The notes: generated from the sequence alone by a model not told the origin. 64,000 bases of DNA from Paracidovorax avenae ATCC 19860 (GCF_000176855.2 NC_015138.1:1240001-1304000); one strand, 5' to 3'. Shown: positions 43,079-54,660, counted from the stretch's first letter. A program made the numbers and translations.

Positions 43079-43873
43079 ATGGCCTCCACCCCTTCCGAAG
43101 ATGACGTCAGCCGCCTGTTCAACCAGTCCGTCGAGAAGGGGCTGGACGTGCTGTGCGCCTTCGGCGCCCAGCGCCGGGGTATGACCTTCGCCGAGGTCGC
43201 CGAGGCCGCGGGCATCAACCGCAGCTCGGCGCAGCGCATGGTCTACACCCTCGAGCAACTGGGGTACGTGCGCAAGCATCCGCAGACGCGGCGCTACGAA
43301 CTCACGCCGCGCGTGCTGCGCATCGGGTTCAACTACCTGGCCGGCAACCCGCTCATCGACCTGGCCAATCCGTTCCTGTCCGAACTCACCAACGTCACCA
43401 CGGAAACCACCTGCCTCACCGAGGCCGACGGCGCCGAGATGGTCTATGTGGCGCGCTTCGTCAGCGCCCAGTTCGTGCCCGTGCACATGCCCATCGGCAG
43501 CCGCATCCCGATGTACTGCACCGCTTCCGGGCGGGCCTTCCTGAGCGCACTGCCCGAGGCCGATGCGCTGGCGCTCATCCGCCAGGGCGAGCGCGTGGCC
43601 CATACCCGCCATACGCTGACCGATGAGTCCGCCATCCTGGAGCAACTGCAGCTGGCCCGGCAGCGCGGCTATGCGGTCAACCGCGAAGAGCTGTTCCTGG
43701 GCGACATGACCCTGGCCGCGCCGGTCGTCGGCGGGCGCGGCCGGCCCGTGGCGGCCGTGCATGTCGTGGCGCCCACCAGCCGCTGGACGCCCGAGGAGGC
43801 GGAAAAACGCCTCGCGCCGGCCCTGATCGCCTGCGCACGCTCGCTGAGCAATTCCGTGCGCGCGCTGGCCTGA
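43079..43873 (+). CDS. IclR-family transcriptional regulator
   Basis: A 264-residue IclR regulator. N-terminal winged helix (about 10-75: SVEKGLDVLCAFGAQRRGMTFAEVAEAAGINRSSAQRMVYTLEQLGYVRKHPQTRRYELTPRVL) and C-terminal GAF-like effector domain (about 85-260, MYCTASGRAFLSALP, AAPVVGGRGRPVAAVHV). An in-frame ATG at 43031 exists, but a TATACT -10 box between the two favours ATG 43079. It is divergent from the amino-acid transporter/oxidase operon and 15 bp upstream of a Rieske oxygenase gene on the same strand, so it may control both. Confidence 0.93.
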   Translation: MASTPSEDDVSRLFNQSVEKGLDVLCAFGAQRRGMTFAEVAEAAGINRSSAQRMVYTLEQLGYVRKHPQTRRYELTPRVLRIGFNYLAGNPLIDLANPFLSELTNVTTETTCLTEADGAEMVYVARFVSAQFVPVHMPIGSRIPMYCTASGRAFLSALPEADALALIRQGERVAHTRHTLTDESAILEQLQLARQRGYAVNREELFLGDMTLAAPVVGGRGRPVAAVHVVAPTSRWTPEEAEKRLAPALIACARSLSNSVRALA

Positions 43874-43888
43874 CAATCCGGTCCCACG

Positions 43889-44866
43889 ATGATCGAACAC
43901 CACCACTGGCACCCTGTCGCCCTGGCCGAGGACGTCGGCTCCTCACCCCTGGCCGCGCTGCTCCTGGACCAGCGCCTCGTCCTCTGGCGCGATGCTGCAG
44001 GCGCGCCGCACGCCTTCCCCGACCGCTGCCCCCACCGCGGCGCACGCCTCTCGCTCGGCCGCGTGCACGACGGCCGGCTCGAGTGCCCCTACCACGGCTG
44101 GCAGTTCGAGGGCGGTGGCCGCTGCGTCCACGTGCCCGCGCTGCCGCAGTTCCAGCCGCCGGCCGGCCACCGCGTGGAATGCTTCGGCGTGCGGGAGGCC
44201 CACGGCCTGGTGTGGGTGTGCCTGGCGCCGGGCGACGCCGCCCTGCCGGCATTCACTGCGGAAGACGATGCACGACTGCGCAAGCTCAACTGCGGACCCT
44301 ACGATGTGGCGGCCAGCGCGCCGCGCATCGTCGAGAACTTCCTCGACATGTCCCACTTCGGCTTCGTGCACGAAGGCTGGCTGGGCGCGCGCGATGCCGC
44401 GGCCATCGACGATTACCGCGTGGAGCCCACGCCGACCGGCCTGCTGGCCACCGGCTGCAAGGCCTGGCAGCCGCAGTCCAACCTGCATTCCACGGCCGCC
44501 GCGCAGGTCGAATACACCTACGAGGTCACGGGGCCCTACACGGCGGTGCTCACCAAGCTGCCCGAAGCGGGCACCACCGCGGTGGAGGGCTGGCGCGAGT
44601 CCATCGCGCTCTACATATGCCCGCTCACGCCGGAATCGAGCCGCGTGTGGTTCCGCCTGGCAGTGGCGGATTTCGATTCGCCGGACAGCAAGCTGCGCGA
44701 TTTCCAGCACACCATCTTCACGCAGGACCAGCCGGTGCTCGAATCCCAGCAGCCCAGGCGCCTGCCCCTGGACCTGCGTGCAGAGCTGCATACCGCCGCG
44801 GACAAGGCCTCATCCGCCTACCGGCGCTACCTGCGCGGCTGCGGCATCACCTTCGGCGTCTGCTGA
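43889..44866 (+). CDS. Rieske non-heme iron oxygenase
   Basis: A 325-residue oxygenase component. The Rieske 2Fe-2S domain (about 5-110) has Cys47-x-His49 in CPHRG and Cys66-x-x-His69 in CPYHGW. The catalytic domain has the mononuclear iron motif ENFLDMSHFGFVHEGWLG with two His. The size and single-subunit look match vanillate-demethylase-like or N-/O-demethylating Rieske enzymes rather than dioxygenase alpha subunits. No reductase or ferredoxin gene is adjacent, so it must borrow one. It follows the IclR gene by 15 bp. With an amine-type FAD oxidase encoded divergently, an N-methylated compound is a plausible substrate, but this is inference. Confidence 0.88.
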   Translation: MIEHHHWHPVALAEDVGSSPLAALLLDQRLVLWRDAAGAPHAFPDRCPHRGARLSLGRVHDGRLECPYHGWQFEGGGRCVHVPALPQFQPPAGHRVECFGVREAHGLVWVCLAPGDAALPAFTAEDDARLRKLNCGPYDVAASAPRIVENFLDMSHFGFVHEGWLGARDAAAIDDYRVEPTPTGLLATGCKAWQPQSNLHSTAAAQVEYTYEVTGPYTAVLTKLPEAGTTAVEGWRESIALYICPLTPESSRVWFRLAVADFDSPDSKLRDFQHTIFTQDQPVLESQQPRRLPLDLRAELHTAADKASSAYRRYLRGCGITFGVC

Positions 44867-45062
44867 GGCGCTCGCGGCCACGCCGGATGCAGGCGGGGGC
44901 CTGGACAGTTCCGCGTCCGGCTGCACAATGGAACCCGTGCCGGCTCCGATGCTCCATGCCCGGGAGGGTGCGTGGTCGCCCGGCCATCCGGCCCCGCGGG
45001 GCCACCTGGCGCATGACACGCCTCGCTGCCCGCCTGCCTGCCCGCCTGCCCATTGCATGCCC

Positions 45063-47400
<2,338 letters not shown>

Positions 47401-47506
47401 AACGGCATGGCCCCGCGGGTCATTGCGGATCGACGGCCGATAGTCTGTTGCGTGAGAATCACGGGCGCGCAAGCTGGCGCCGGTCCGGGCACGCGCCGCA
47501 CACCGC

Positions 47507-48343
47507 ATGTCCACCACCAACCAGCTGCATCTCTGGGACGACCGCTTCTTCTACATCACGGAGGCGATCCAGTCCGGTCTCACCGCCCGGGCTTCCGCCA
47601 CCCTGCTGGCATCCGCCACCGGCCGCCCCTTTGTCCTCGTCGCGCTCGATGGCACGGTGCTGCGCTGCACCGCGGCCCTGGTGGCGCCGCATGTTCCCCG
47701 CCAGCTCGACGCCGATGGCTGCGGCCTGCTTTCGCTGAACGTCGATCCGGCGTCCGGAACGTTCCGCAGGCTGGCCGCGCGCCTGGACGGCCGGGGCATC
47801 CTGCCGCTGGATGCGGCCGGCTTCGGCGCGCTGCGCGAGGACTTCGAGGGCGCATTGCATGGCGAGCTGGACAGCCCGGCCCTGCGCCGCCTCAGCGGCG
47901 GCATGCTGGACGCGGCCTGCGGCTGTGCCGTGAAGCGCTCCCGCGGCGGCGACCGGCCGTGCCTGGATCCGCGCGTGGAGCGCGTGCTGCAGCGGATGCG
48001 CGATGCCGGAAGCCATGGCATGGCGGTTCCGCTGTGCGACCTGGCGGCCGTGGCCTGCCTGTCGCCCGGGCGGCTCACGCACCTCTTCCATGAACAGACC
48101 GGCCTGTCGATCAAGCGCTACCTGCTGTGGTCCAAGATACGCCGCACCGTGCAGATGATGGCCTCGGGCATGCCGCTCACCGGCATCGCGCTCGCGGGCG
48201 GCTTCACCGACGGCGCGCACATGAGCCGCACCTTCCAGCGCTGCTTCGGCCTGACACCGTCCTTCCTGGCGGACGCGGGCCGCGTGGACGTGTTCGTGGA
48301 CGACTGCGCGCACACGGCCTGGCGCGGTGCGCAGGCCTGCTGA
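47507..48343 (+). CDS. AraC-family transcriptional regulator
   Basis: A 278-residue regulator. The C-terminal AraC domain (about 165-260) has two helix-turn-helix units: VPLCDLAAVACLSPGRLTHLFHEQTGLSIKRYLLWSKIRRTVQMM and PLTGIALAGGFTDGAHMSRTFQRCFGLTPSFL. The N-terminal part (about 1-150) is not a family I recognise, with CDEMENT-like features absent and several Ala-rich helices. It lies 120 bp upstream of the acylase gene on the same strand, a plausible target. Confidence 0.88.
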   Translation: MSTTNQLHLWDDRFFYITEAIQSGLTARASATLLASATGRPFVLVALDGTVLRCTAALVAPHVPRQLDADGCGLLSLNVDPASGTFRRLAARLDGRGILPLDAAGFGALREDFEGALHGELDSPALRRLSGGMLDAACGCAVKRSRGGDRPCLDPRVERVLQRMRDAGSHGMAVPLCDLAAVACLSPGRLTHLFHEQTGLSIKRYLLWSKIRRTVQMMASGMPLTGIALAGGFTDGAHMSRTFQRCFGLTPSFLADAGRVDVFVDDCAHTAWRGAQAC

Positions 48344-48360
48344 CGCGTTCCCTGCCGGGG

Positions 48361-48408
48361 TTGCGTAGCCGCTGCGTACAAGCGCCCGGCGGCAATTTTT
48401 CCTATGCT
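48361..48408 (+). promoter_or_regulatory. Putative promoter region of the acylase gene with heptamer pair
   Basis: TTGCGTA (48361) and CTGCGTA (48372) are spaced by 11 bases, and a TATGCT -10-like box lies at 48403-48408, followed by AAGGAG before the ATG at 48464. The heptamers resemble the cluster at 13524-13577. Confidence 0.3.
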
Positions 48409-48463
48409 CTGGCGGCCCCGGCCATTCCGGCCGACAAGAGGGCCCACAAGGAGACATGCAACC

Positions 48464-50911
48464 ATGCGCACTACGTTCCGTGGCGGCCTGAGGCCGCTTT
48501 CCCTTTGTTTCGTCGCCAGCCTCGCCGCCTGTGGCGGCGGGCGCGGCGACGGCGAACTGGCCCCCTACACCGCGGAGATCCGCCGCACCGCCATGGGCAT
48601 GCCGCACATCAAGGCCACCACCTGGGGCGGGGCGGGCTTCGGCTACGGCTACGCACAGGCGCAGGACAATCTCTGCACCCTCGCCGATGCCTTCGTCACC
48701 TACCGCGGCGAGCGCTCCCGCTACTTCGGCGGGTCCGCGCAGGTCATCTACAACAGCACGCTGGGCCGGCCGCTCAACATCGATTCGGACTTCTTCCACC
48801 GCCACGTCATCTCCGCCGACGTGGTGGAGAAAATGATGGCGGCCCAGCCGGAGAAGCTCCGGCAGATGGTCGAGGGGTTTGCCGCCGGCTACAACCGCTA
48901 CCTGGGCGACCTCCAGGTCGACAGCGGCGCCCATGCAGCCTGCCGCAATGAAGCCTGGGTGCAGCCCGTCACCGCGCAGGACATATGGCGGCGCATGTAC
49001 GCCGCGAACCTGGCGGGCGGCTACAGCAACTTCGCGGCGGCCATCGCCAACGCCACCGCGCCGGCCGCCACCCGGTCTGGCACCGCCGCGGCCACGCCGC
49101 AGCGCAAGGATGGCTCCACCTCGCTCGCGGCCCTGGATGCCTCCCGGTCCCGTGCCCCGGAGCTGCAGGTCGGCGGCACGGCAGGCATCGGCAGCAACAT
49201 GTACGGCTTCGGCACGGCGGGGACGGGCGAGGGCAGCCCGCTGCTCTTCGGCAACCCGCACTGGTACTGGAAGGGGCCCGACCGCTTCTACCAGGCGCAG
49301 CTCACCATCGGCAACGAGCTGAACGTGAGCGGGGTGTCGTTCCTGGGCATCCCGGTGGTGCTGATCGGCTTCAACGACAACGTGGCCTGGAGCCATACGG
49401 TCTCCACCGCGCGCCGCTTCGGCTTCTTCCAGCTCACGCTGGCCGCGGGCGATCCCACGAGCTACCTGCGCGACGGCGCCCCGGTGAAGATGGCGGCCAC
49501 TACCATCACGGTGCAGAACCGCACGGCATCGGGCACGGTCGACGTGACGCGCACGCTCTACAAGACCGACATGGGCCCGCTGGTGAACCTGTCCACGCTC
49601 AACCCGGCGCTGGCCTGGAACCAGACCACCGCCTTCGTCATCCGCGACATCAACGGCGAGAACTACCGCACCTTCCGCAACTGGATGCGCTGGAACCAGG
49701 CCCGCTCGCTCGACGAATTCATCGCCATCCAGCGCGAGGAGTCCGCCATTCCCTGGGTCAACACCGTGGCCGTGGGGCGCGGCAGCGCCCGCGCCTGGTA
49801 TGCCGACATGGGCGCGGTACCCAACGTGTCCGCGAGCCAGCTGGCCTCCTGCACCACGGCCTACGGCAAGGCCGTCGCCGCGGCGCTGCCGGGCGTGCCG
49901 TTCTTCGACGGCTCCCGCAGCGCCTGCGACTGGCAGTCCGATCCGGATTCCGTGCAGAAGGGCGCCATCGGCCCGTCGCGCATGCCCAACCTGCAGCGCG
50001 ACGACTACGTGGGCAACATGAACGACAGCTACTGGCTCGCCAACGCCAACGCGCCGCTCACCGGTTACGCCCCCATCTTCGGTGCCACCGGTGCCCAGCA
50101 GAGCCTGCGCACGCGCCTGGGCCACACGATGGCGCTGCAGCGCCTGGCCGGCAGCGACGGCTACGGCGGCCGCCAGGCCACCAGCACCATCGTGCGCCAG
50201 ATGGTCCTGAACAGCCGCGTCTTCAGCGCCGAGCGCTTCAAGGACCAGGCGCTCGCGCTGGTCTGCGCCTCGCCACAGGTCACGGTGGGCGGCTCCTCCG
50301 TGGACGTGGCTTCCGCCTGCGCCGCCCTGCGGGCCTGGGACAACACCGGCAACAGCGATGCGCGCGGCTCGCACGTGTGGGATGAATTCTGGAGCCGCGT
50401 GCAGGTGCCCGCCGCCCAGCTCTACACCACGCCGTTCGACCCGGCCGATCCGTTGAACACGCCGCGCGACCTGAATCCCGCGGCGGCCGGCGCCCTGCAG
50501 CAGGCCTTCGGTGCCGCCGTGGCCAAGGTCGCGCAGAGCGGCTTCGCGGTGGACGCACGGCGCGGCGACGTGCTGTTCTCGGTGCGCGGCGGAAAGAAGC
50601 TACCCCTGTTCGGCGGTTGCGCCGGAGTGGGCTACTTCACCATCACCTGCTCGGAGAACCCCATCGACCAGGGCGGATATTCCATGGACGGCCAGCCGCA
50701 CGGCAACAGCTACCTGCAGGTGGTCACGTTCCCCGCGGGCGGGGTGCAGGCCCATACGCTGCTCACCCATTCCCTCTCGGACGACCCGGGCTCTGCGCAC
50801 CAGGGCGACTACACCCAGGCCTATTCCGCGAAGCAGTGGGTGCGCGTGCCCTTCACGGAGGCCGAGATCGCCGCGGATGCGAATTTACGCACCCAGACCG
50901 TCCGGCCGTAG
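48464..50911 (+). CDS. Penicillin-acylase-family Ntn hydrolase (possible AHL/acyl amide acylase), lipoprotein
   Basis: An 815-residue precursor of a self-processing Ntn-hydrolase. A lipobox L-A-A-C23 is followed by Gly/Asp-rich sequence. The alpha-chain region includes GMPHIKATTWGGAGFGYGYAQAQDNLC. The autocleavage junction is ..GTAGIG|SNMYGFG with nucleophile Ser244. Beta-chain motifs include PLLFGNPHWYWKGPDRFYQAQL and GIPVVLIGFNDNVAWSHTVS, ending with DGQPHGNSYLQVV. This pattern resembles AHL/aculeacin-type acylases rather than true penicillin acylases, so quorum-signal or lipopeptide deacylation is possible. An unusually Ala/Thr/Ser-rich spacer precedes Ser244. ATG 48464 has AAGGAG. Confidence 0.88.
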   Translation: MRTTFRGGLRPLSLCFVASLAACGGGRGDGELAPYTAEIRRTAMGMPHIKATTWGGAGFGYGYAQAQDNLCTLADAFVTYRGERSRYFGGSAQVIYNSTLGRPLNIDSDFFHRHVISADVVEKMMAAQPEKLRQMVEGFAAGYNRYLGDLQVDSGAHAACRNEAWVQPVTAQDIWRRMYAANLAGGYSNFAAAIANATAPAATRSGTAAATPQRKDGSTSLAALDASRSRAPELQVGGTAGIGSNMYGFGTAGTGEGSPLLFGNPHWYWKGPDRFYQAQLTIGNELNVSGVSFLGIPVVLIGFNDNVAWSHTVSTARRFGFFQLTLAAGDPTSYLRDGAPVKMAATTITVQNRTASGTVDVTRTLYKTDMGPLVNLSTLNPALAWNQTTAFVIRDINGENYRTFRNWMRWNQARSLDEFIAIQREESAIPWVNTVAVGRGSARAWYADMGAVPNVSASQLASCTTAYGKAVAAALPGVPFFDGSRSACDWQSDPDSVQKGAIGPSRMPNLQRDDYVGNMNDSYWLANANAPLTGYAPIFGATGAQQSLRTRLGHTMALQRLAGSDGYGGRQATSTIVRQMVLNSRVFSAERFKDQALALVCASPQVTVGGSSVDVASACAALRAWDNTGNSDARGSHVWDEFWSRVQVPAAQLYTTPFDPADPLNTPRDLNPAAAGALQQAFGAAVAKVAQSGFAVDARRGDVLFSVRGGKKLPLFGGCAGVGYFTITCSENPIDQGGYSMDGQPHGNSYLQVVTFPAGGVQAHTLLTHSLSDDPGSAHQGDYTQAYSAKQWVRVPFTEAEIAADANLRTQTVRP

Positions 50912-51050
50912 TTCCCCGGGGCCGCGGGCTGGCGCACAATCTCGTCACTCCGGCCGGTGTGCCGCCGCGGCCCTTGCGGCCGCCGCGGCATGCCCGCGCC
51001 CGATCCCCGGGCGCATGCCGACCTTGATTGTTGGATTGGAAGCTTCCACC

Positions 51051-51992
51051 GTGTCCACCCCGCGCATTCCCCTCCTGGCCCTCAATACCCTGTCGCCGCA
51101 GCACCAGGCCCAGATCGCCGCCGCCTACGACCTGCACTACGCGCCCACCCCCAACGACCGCACGCAGGCGATCGCCACGCAGGGCGGCCGCTTCCGCGCG
51201 GTGCTGACCATCGGCTCCATCGGCCTCACGGCCCAGGAAATCGAGTCCATGCCCGCCCTCGAGCTCATCTGCGCCCTGGGCGCCGGCTACGAGAACATCG
51301 CGCTCGACGCCGCCAGGGCGCGCGGCATCGCCGTGGCCAACGGCGCGGGCACCAACGACGACTGCGTGGCCGACCATGCCTTCGGTCTGCTCATCTCCAT
51401 CGTGCGCGGCCTGCGTCCGCTGGACCGGCTCTGCCGCGAAGGCGTCTGGCGCGACGCCATCGGACTGCCGCCGAACGTGTCCGGCAAGCGCCTGGGCATC
51501 TTCGGGCTGGGCACCATTGGCCAGAAGATCGCGCGCCGCGCGTCCGGCTTCGACATGCAGATCGGCTACCACAACCGCAATCCGCGGGAAGGCGTGCCGC
51601 ACCAGTACTTCCCCAGCCTGCGCGACCTCGCCGAATGGTGCGACGTCCTGGTGTGCGCCACGCCCGGCGGCCCGTCCACGCGCCACGCGGTGAATGCCGA
51701 GATCCTCGACGCCATCGGCCCGCTGGGCTACCTCGTGAACATCGCTCGCGGCAGCGTGGTCGATACCGAGGCGCTGGCCGACGCGCTGCGCGAGCGCCGC
51801 ATCGCCGGCGCGGGCCTGGACGTGTACGAGAGCGAGCCGCATCCGCCCGAGGCCCTCGTCGGGTTCGACAACATCGTGCTGACCCCGCACGTGGCCGGCT
51901 GGTCGCCCGAGGCCGTGCAGGCCAGCGTGGACCGGTTCATGGCGAATGCGGAAGGGCATTTCTCCGGGCGCGGCGTGGTGTCGCCGGTCTGA
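51051..51992 (+). CDS. D-isomer-specific 2-hydroxyacid dehydrogenase
   Basis: A 313-residue NAD(P)-dependent dehydrogenase of the glyoxylate/hydroxypyruvate reductase type. The nucleotide-binding GLGTIGQKIARRA (about 149-161), catalytic Arg in VNIARGSVVDTEAL, Glu in AGAGLDVYESEPHPP and His in VLTPHVAGWSPEA are all present. The most likely start is GTG 51051 (STPRIPLLALNTLSP) with GGAAG 8 bases upstream; ATG 51015 is an alternative adding 12 residues. Reduction of glyoxylate or hydroxypyruvate would connect with the MOFRL kinase at 1406. It follows the acylase by about 140 bp. Confidence 0.88.
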   Translation: MSTPRIPLLALNTLSPQHQAQIAAAYDLHYAPTPNDRTQAIATQGGRFRAVLTIGSIGLTAQEIESMPALELICALGAGYENIALDAARARGIAVANGAGTNDDCVADHAFGLLISIVRGLRPLDRLCREGVWRDAIGLPPNVSGKRLGIFGLGTIGQKIARRASGFDMQIGYHNRNPREGVPHQYFPSLRDLAEWCDVLVCATPGGPSTRHAVNAEILDAIGPLGYLVNIARGSVVDTEALADALRERRIAGAGLDVYESEPHPPEALVGFDNIVLTPHVAGWSPEAVQASVDRFMANAEGHFSGRGVVSPV

Positions 51993-52033
51993 TCCGGAAG
52001 GCCCCACCGGGCCCGCGGAAGGCGGGCCGCGGG

Positions 52034-52039
52034 TAAAAT
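52034..52039 (+). promoter_or_regulatory. -10-like box upstream of the second BMP gene
   Basis: TAAAAT lies 92 bases before the BMP start and about 30 bases before an intrinsic-terminator hairpin, so transcription would pass through that hairpin. Confidence 0.35.
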
Positions 52040-52067
52040 CCTTCCCCTTTCTTCCGCAGAAGCGGAC

Positions 52068-52099
52068 AAAAGGCTGCTGTCCCGGCAGCCTTTTTCTTT
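52068..52099 (+). terminator. Intrinsic terminator, or attenuator in the BMP leader
   Basis: AAAAGGCTGC (52068-52077) pairs with GCAGCCTTTT (52085-52094), loop of seven, followed by T-rich sequence. It could end the dehydrogenase transcript or, with the TAAAAT box upstream, attenuate the binding-protein gene. Confidence 0.85.
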
Positions 52100-52130
52100 T
52101 TCCAGTTCCGGGACCATGTAGAGGACCACC

Positions 52131-53240
52131 ATGTACAAAAACCTCGCTGCCGCGCTCGCGGCCGCCTGTCTTTTCCTGTCTTCCACCGCCGGGGCGCAGC
52201 CGCCCGCCAAGCCCGCCGCACCGGCCGACACCGCTCCGGTGAAAGCCGGCTTCGTGTACGTATCGCCCATCACCGAGGCCGGCTGGACGCGCCAGCACGA
52301 CGAAGGGCGCCGCGCCGTCGAGGCGGCCCTGGGGCCGCAGGTGCGCACGACCTATGTCGAGAACGTGGCCGAAGGCGCGGATGCCGAGCGCGTGATCCGC
52401 GACCTCGCCGCCACCGGCCACCAGATCATCTTCACGCCCAGCTTCGGCTACATGGAGCCCACGCTGCGGGTGGCGCGCGACTTCCCCGGGGTGAAGTTCG
52501 AATCCATCACCGGCTACAAGACCGCGCCCAACGTCGCCACCGCCAACGCGCGCTACTACGAGGGCCGCTACCTCGCGGGCGTCGCGGCGGGCCGCATGAC
52601 GCGCTCGCACGTCGCGGGCTTCGTGGCCGGCTTCCCGATCCCCGAGGTGCTGCAGGGCATCAACGCCTTCACGCTCGGCATGCGCTCGGTCGATCCGAAG
52701 GCCACCGTCAAGGTGGTATGGCTGAACGTCTGGTTCGATCCCCCGAAGGAGCGCGACGCGGCCATGGCGCTCTTCAACGAGGGCGTGGACGTGGTGGCCT
52801 TCCATACCGGCTCCACCGCGGTGATGGCCGCCGCCCAGGAGCGCGGGCGCCTGGCCATCGGCTACCACTCCGACATGCGGGGCACCGGTCCGGACGCGCA
52901 GATTCTCGCCGTCACGCACCAGTGGGGCGCCTACTACACGGAGCGCGTGCGCGCCGTCCGCGACGGCCGCTGGACGAGCGGCAACCTCTGGGGCGGCGTG
53001 CGCGAGGGCATGGTGCGCGTGGAGGGCTTCGGCAGCCGCGTGCCCCCCGCCGTGCGCAAGGAAGTGCTTGCACGCCAGGACGACATCGCCCGCGGACGCC
53101 TGCACCCGTTCGCGGCCGGCGCCGCGCCCGTGCGGGACAACACCGGGCGCGAGGTGATCGCCGCCGGCCGCACGCTGACCGATGAGCAGATCCTGCGCAT
53201 GGACTGGCTCGTGGAAGGCGTGCAGCGCCAGGCACGTTAA
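52131..53240 (+). CDS. Second BMP-family binding protein (orphan)
   Basis: A 369-residue homologue of the binding protein at 33414, sharing GYMEPTLRVA, FESITGYKTAPNVATANARYYEGRYLAGV, FPIPEVLQGINAFTLGM, WFDPPKERDAAMALFNEGVDVVAF. Here the signal peptide (AALAAACLFLSSTAGA) gives a soluble periplasmic protein, not a lipoprotein. No ATPase or permease is adjacent. It probably feeds the transporter at 29743-33327 or another one. It sits directly upstream of guaD (98-bp gap), supporting a purine ligand. The residue after the N-terminal strand changes from GPVGDGGW to SPITEAGW, which may alter specificity. Confidence 0.9.
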   Translation: MYKNLAAALAAACLFLSSTAGAQPPAKPAAPADTAPVKAGFVYVSPITEAGWTRQHDEGRRAVEAALGPQVRTTYVENVAEGADAERVIRDLAATGHQIIFTPSFGYMEPTLRVARDFPGVKFESITGYKTAPNVATANARYYEGRYLAGVAAGRMTRSHVAGFVAGFPIPEVLQGINAFTLGMRSVDPKATVKVVWLNVWFDPPKERDAAMALFNEGVDVVAFHTGSTAVMAAAQERGRLAIGYHSDMRGTGPDAQILAVTHQWGAYYTERVRAVRDGRWTSGNLWGGVREGMVRVEGFGSRVPPAVRKEVLARQDDIARGRLHPFAAGAAPVRDNTGREVIAAGRTLTDEQILRMDWLVEGVQRQAR

Positions 53241-53337
53241 TCACGCCGCAGCCGCGTCCCCCTCGCTCATCCACCCACCCATCCATTCATCTGCCTGACC
53301 GTGCGCCCGCGAAGGGCCGCCATGTCATCATTCCCGC

Positions 53338-54660
53338 ATGCCCACGCCGACCTTGCCCCCGACCCCTGACGCCGCCACCCACGTTTACCGGGCCGCGCTG
53401 TTGCGCTTCGACGCCGAAGGCCTCCCGCTCTACGACGAAGACGGCCTGCTCGCCATCGGTCCCGGTGCGGACGGCGTGCAGCGCGTGGTCGCTGCAGGCG
53501 ACTGGCGCACGCTCTCTCCGCGCTTCGCCGGCCTTCCGGTCACGCACACCCCCGGCCGCATCCTCGCGCCCGGCTTCGTGGACATGCACGTGCACTTCCC
53601 GCAGACCGACGTCATCGGCTCGCCCGCGGAAGGGCTGCTGCCCTGGCTGGAGAACTACACCTTCCCGCACGAGTCGCGCTTCGCCGACGCCGGCTATGCC
53701 CGGGGTGTGGCCACCGTCTTCATCGACGAACTGCTGCGCAACGGCGTCACCACGGCGCTCACCTTCGCCACCTCCCATCCCGCGTCGGTGGATGCGCTGA
53801 TGGAAGAGGCCTCCGCGCGCGGCATGCGCCTCATCGCCGGCAAGGTGCTGCAGGACCGGAACTCCCCCGACGGCGTGCGCGACGAGACCACCCGGTCGCT
53901 CGCCGACACCGAAGACCTGATCCGCCGCTGGCATGGCCGTGGCCGGCTGGGCTACGCGATCACGCCGCGCTTCGCCCCCAGCTGCAGCGAGGCCCAGCTG
54001 CGCGGCGCCGGGGAGCTGGCGGCCCGGTACCCCGATGTATGGATCCAGTCGCACGTGGCCGAGAACCGCGACGAGATCCGCTGGGCGCTCGAACTCTTTC
54101 CCCAGGCCCGCAGCTACCTCTCCGTGTACGACGGCTTCGGCCTGATGCGCGAGCGGGCCGTCTATGCCCACTGCATCCACTTCGACGACGAGGACCGCGC
54201 ACTGATGCGCGACACCCGCACCGCCGCGGCCGTCAGCCCCACCAGCAACCTTTTCCTCGGCAGCGGCTTCTTCGACTACGAGGGCGCCGACCGCGTGGGC
54301 TTCCGCTACGGCCTCGCGAGCGACGTGGGCGGGGGCACCAGCTTCAGCCCGTTCCACACCATGCTCGCGGCCTACTACGTGGGGCGCGAAGGGCAGACCA
54401 AGCCCGGCCTCTCGCTGCCGCCCGGCCACCTCTGGTGGCAGCACACGGCCGGCGCGGCGCGCGCGCTGGGGCTGGAAGGCGTGATCGGCAACCTGCAGCC
54501 GGGCTGCGAGGCGGACTTCGTCGTGCTGAACCCTGCCGCCACCCCGCTGCTCGCGCGCAAGACGGCCCAGGCCGCCAGCCTGGACGAACTGCTGTTCGCG
54601 ATGATCGTGCTGGGCGATGACCGGCTCGTCGAGAGCACGGTGATCGCGTCGACCCCATGA
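53338..54660 (+). CDS. guaD: Guanine deaminase
   Basis: A 440-residue zinc amidohydrolase converting guanine to xanthine, the substrate of XdhAB. Diagnostic: PGFVDMHVHFPQTDVIGSPAEGLLPWLENYTFPHE (metal ligands in HVH), AITPRFAPSCSEAQL, QSHVAENRDEI, AHCIHFDDED, LASDVGGGTSFSPFHTM (metal Asp). These are specific for GuaD. No Shine-Dalgarno precedes the ATG; a CATCAT box ends 6 bases upstream, possibly making it leaderless. Follows a BMP-type purine-binding protein. Confidence 0.96.
   Translation: MPTPTLPPTPDAATHVYRAALLRFDAEGLPLYDEDGLLAIGPGADGVQRVVAAGDWRTLSPRFAGLPVTHTPGRILAPGFVDMHVHFPQTDVIGSPAEGLLPWLENYTFPHESRFADAGYARGVATVFIDELLRNGVTTALTFATSHPASVDALMEEASARGMRLIAGKVLQDRNSPDGVRDETTRSLADTEDLIRRWHGRGRLGYAITPRFAPSCSEAQLRGAGELAARYPDVWIQSHVAENRDEIRWALELFPQARSYLSVYDGFGLMRERAVYAHCIHFDDEDRALMRDTRTAAAVSPTSNLFLGSGFFDYEGADRVGFRYGLASDVGGGTSFSPFHTMLAAYYVGREGQTKPGLSLPPGHLWWQHTAGAARALGLEGVIGNLQPGCEADFVVLNPAATPLLARKTAQAASLDELLFAMIVLGDDRLVESTVIASTP

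Noticed and set aside
51993..52130. Purine riboswitch before the second BMP gene
   Set aside because: I could not find the conserved purine-aptamer core (TATAA-type junction and paired loops); only a promoter-like box and terminator are present.
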